Notes under the pieces: model-generated
Told to the model about the DNA's origin: nothing
The model's input: the letters and a program-made list of their open reading frames with translations, nothing else
The model's database searches: none
Made by a program: the position numbers and the translations under genes
Part shown: one piece after another, positions 5,961 to 7,654 of the stretch
Layout: the number at the start of each line of letters is the position of its first letter
How positions within the stretch are numbered: the stretch's first letter is position 1
Assembly: GCA_002422265.1 (NCBI GenBank)
Contig: DIUB01000027.1
Location: forward strand, 1-7,654
Length of the DNA: 7,654 bases
DNA from: Geobacter sp. UBA6169
GTDB lineage: Bacteria; Desulfobacterota; Desulfuromonadia; Geobacterales; Pseudopelobacteraceae
Reading direction: 5' to 3'

Positions 5961-6518
5961 TTACAGCTCCACCGGGGTGACGATCCGCACCCCGATCTCC
6001 ACCTTGAGTTCATCTTTCAGGCTGTTCAGCAGTCCTTCCACCTCCTCCGGAGCCACCGTGTCCGGCAGGGAGGCTTCCAGCAGCATAACGTAGACCGGCG
6101 CTTCATCACTGCCCACCAGCTTGGTCTGCAGGTCCATGATGTTGATCCGGCGCTCTGCCAGGGTGCTGGTAACCCGGTAGACAATGCCGGGCTGGTCGGC
6201 GCCGTAGACCGTGATCTGGCAGATCTCGGCATCGGTCTCTTTACGGTCTTGCTCATGCAACGACAGATGACGGATGGAGAGGGTCATATCCAGCCGCTCA
6301 CAGACCGGCTTCAGTTCTTCCTGCAGTTGGGCCTTGGTGAACGTCTTTTTGCGGGAGACGATCAGGATCATGGCAAATTCGCCGGCCAGCATGGCGCAGC
6401 TGGAGTCGGCAATGTTGCAGCCCAGGCGGTAGAGGGCCTCGGTGATTCCGGCCACGATGCCGGGACGGTCGGCGCCGACAACGGAGACGGCGTAATGGGC
6501 TGATTCACGATGGGGCAT
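5961..6518 (-). CDS. GcvR-like protein with two ACT domains
   Basis: A 185-residue protein made of two ACT domains, at about residues 8-85 and 99-182. Each begins with the ligand-loop pattern: VVGADRPGIVAGIT (13-26) and VYGADQPGIVYRVT (104-117). This is the architecture of GcvR, the regulator of the glycine cleavage system in enterobacteria. No DNA-binding domain is present, so it would sense an amino acid and act through another protein, or be a general amino-acid sensor. ATG 6518 has a good AAGGAG site (6527-6532) 8 nt upstream. It is the first gene of the unit and its stop abuts the def start. No gcv gene is in the window, so a link to glycine metabolism is family knowledge only. Confidence 0.85.
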   Translation of the reverse strand: MPHRESAHYAVSVVGADRPGIVAGITEALYRLGCNIADSSCAMLAGEFAMILIVSRKKTFTKAQLQEELKPVCERLDMTLSIRHLSLHEQDRKETDAEICQITVYGADQPGIVYRVTSTLAERRINIMDLQTKLVGSDEAPVYVMLLEASLPDTVAPEEVEGLLNSLKDELKVEIGVRIVTPVEL

Positions 6519-6607
6519 GGCTGGCGCTCCTTCAGGCTATGGTTGACAGGGGTTCGGGTGCTGTCTGGTTATCATTATTAGAAATCTGCTGCAACGGTTT
6601 TTGGCAA

Positions 6608-6637
6608 TTGACAAACCTGCTGACCGCTCTTTAGAGT
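6608..6637 (+). promoter_or_regulatory. Candidate promoter for the second DUF2062 gene
   Basis: A consensus -35 box TTGACA (6608-6613) is followed after 18 nt by TAGAGT (6632-6637, 4 of 6 to the -10). Transcription would begin near 6644, only a few bases before ATG 6647. Another TTGACA lies at 6543-6548 in the same orientation, with a poor -10 (GGTTAT, 6567-6572, 18-nt spacer) that would give a leader of about 70 nt. Confidence 0.45.
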
Positions 6638-6646
6638 GACTTCCCT

Positions 6647-7153
6647 ATGAGCAAACCACAACTGAAACAACGGATGCTGGCAATTCTCGCCTTGGACAGC
6701 CATCCCTCCAACATAGCCGCCGGGTTTGCGGTGGGTGTCTTTATCGGCTGCACGCCGCTGTTCGGTATCCACACCGCGCTTGCTGTTGTGCTTGCCTTTA
6801 TCTTTCGGCTCAACAAGCTGACCACCATCACCGGCTCCTGGGTGAATACACCGTTTACCGTGCTGCCGATACTGATGGCCAGCTACCGCCTAGGTGAATT
6901 CATACTGGGGAACGAGCCGCAGCCGGTATCCTTTGCATCCCTTGACTGGCACCATTTGCGAGAATACGCCGCTGCCCTGTTCATCGGCAGTGCCCTGATC
7001 GGTCTGGCTGCCGCCCTGATCTCCTATGCACTCTGCTACTGGCTGGTGATTCTTTTTCGCAGAAAAGATCCGGGGCTGGTGGAGCTGACCAACGAATCGC
7101 TGCTGACCGGAGAGGATCTGGAACGGCACCAACAGGTGAAATATGACCCGTGA
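6647..7153 (+). CDS. DUF2062 membrane protein (short N-terminus type)
   Basis: A 168-residue DUF2062 protein. It shows GFAVGVFIGCTPLFGIHT (26-43), the TPLFGxH hallmark of this subgroup, and GSWVNTPFTVLPI (63-75), matching the N-P-F/T core of the family. Two or three hydrophobic segments (about 23-54, 66-88, 107-137) place it in the inner membrane, with a polar tail of about 30 residues. It lacks the basic MPRK-type leader of the gene at 4354 and belongs to a different branch. The function is unknown. There is no clear ribosome site before ATG 6647 (upstream bases GAGTGACTTCCCT), which together with the close promoter candidate suggests a very short leader. The 3' end overlaps the DUF2786 gene by 11 nt, so the two are probably translated in a coupled way. 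Confidence 0.85.
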   Translation: MSKPQLKQRMLAILALDSHPSNIAAGFAVGVFIGCTPLFGIHTALAVVLAFIFRLNKLTTITGSWVNTPFTVLPILMASYRLGEFILGNEPQPVSFASLDWHHLREYAAALFIGSALIGLAAALISYALCYWLVILFRRKDPGLVELTNESLLTGEDLERHQQVKYDP

Positions 7154-7654
7154 GCGGATTATTGAGCGTGTGCGCAAGCTGCTGGCCCTGTCCAACAGCA
7201 GCAATGAACATGAGGCAGCCCTGGCGGCTGCCCATGCCCAAAGGCTGCTGGCAGAACACAATCTGGCCATGTCTGAGCTGGAGATGCAGGAGGAGGGGGC
7301 CGGTGAATCGGAGCTGCTGGTGGCCCGTACCGTGCCCAAGTGGCTTTCATCGTTGTTTGCCACCGTGGCAGGCGCTTTTGACTGTTTTCCGATCGTGACC
7401 ACCACTCCGTCAAACAGCCGTCTGCGTTTTATCGGGGTGGGTGAGGATAGCGCCGTGGCAGCCTGTACCCTAGAGTATCTGGTCAAAGAACTGCGCAGGC
7501 TGGCCTCCGGGTATCAACGGCAGCTTGAGGCGCGCGGGGGCCGGCTGAGCCCTGCGGATCGTCAACGGGTGCGTCTGTCATACCTGCTGGGGGCGGTCCA
7601 TGGTGTGCGCCAGGCCCTGCAGGCCCAGAAGACGGCTACCCCCACCACCTCCAC
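7143..7654 (+). CDS. DUF2786-domain protein, 3' partial
   Basis: An open frame of 170 codons running off the window end. Residues 1-48 match DUF2786: RIIERVRKLLALSNSSNEHE (5-24) and AALAAAHAQRLLAEHNL (25-41) are close to the family consensus of a KLLALA..S.NEHEA helix followed by a second helix ending in H.L. The remainder (about 49-170) is not assigned to a domain; it contains FIGVGEDSAVAACTLEYL (about 98-115), an amphipathic region, and a basic stretch. DUF2786 proteins occur widely in bacteria and phages with no settled function. ATG 7143 follows AGGTGA (7134-7139) at short spacing and overlaps the DUF2062 stop by 11 nt. It is probably cytoplasmic, as no signal or membrane helix is visible. 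Confidence 0.85.
   Translation, partial: MTRERIIERVRKLLALSNSSNEHEAALAAAHAQRLLAEHNLAMSELEMQEEGAGESELLVARTVPKWLSSLFATVAGAFDCFPIVTTTPSNSRLRFIGVGEDSAVAACTLEYLVKELRRLASGYQRQLEARGGRLSPADRQRVRLSYLLGAVHGVRQALQAQKTATPTTS

Noticed and set aside
6519..6646. Promoter for the ACT-def-AMMECR1 operon on the - strand
   Set aside because: AT-rich TAATAAT-like bases (near 6575) could be a -10, but no -35 box lies at acceptable spacing, so no site is called.

Overview
The window (about 57% GC by eye) looks like a chromosomal segment from a Desulfuromonadota/Geobacterales-type bacterium, such as Geobacter or Trichlorobacter. That placement is inference. It rests on a System II cytochrome c biogenesis gene, a small c-type cytochrome, a GcvR-like ACT protein next to def and AMMECR1, and DUF2062 genes. 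No IS element, tRNA, rRNA, CRISPR array or phage gene was seen.

Layout. (1) Positions 1-3066, + strand: a tightly packed operon of ccsB (5' end cut off by the window edge), a DUF2318 cysteine-rich protein, a MacB/FtsX-type ABC permease and its ATPase. Genes overlap or nearly touch. The last three resemble the core of the DUF2318/FtsX/ATPase modules found in FTR1-P19-type iron uptake loci, but no FTR1 or P19 gene is visible here. (2) Positions 3067-3201: a gap holding a strong 15-bp hairpin and a weaker candidate terminator. (3) Positions 3202-4244, - strand: a promoter-like site, a yybP-ykoY-type (manganese) riboswitch with an overlapping intrinsic terminator, then a monohaem periplasmic cytochrome c and a small TFIIB-type zinc-ribbon protein with a His/Lys-rich tail. 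(4) 4354-4881, + strand: a DUF2062 membrane protein. (5) 4898-6518, - strand: an ACT-domain GcvR-like protein, peptide deformylase and an AMMECR1 protein, in that transcription order, packed as an operon. (6) 6647-7654, + strand: a second, different DUF2062 protein overlapping a DUF2786 protein cut off by the window end.

The most notable item is the manganese-type riboswitch. Its P1 helix and the terminator use the same CCTTTAC strand, so they are mutually exclusive, the arrangement expected of an ON switch. The first gene behind it is not a known Mn exporter (MntP, TerC/Alx, UPF0016, P-type ATPase) but a secreted c-type cytochrome, followed by a zinc-ribbon protein. In an organism of a group known for Mn(IV) and Fe(III) respiration, a Mn(II)-responsive cytochrome would be an uncommon and testable regulatory link.
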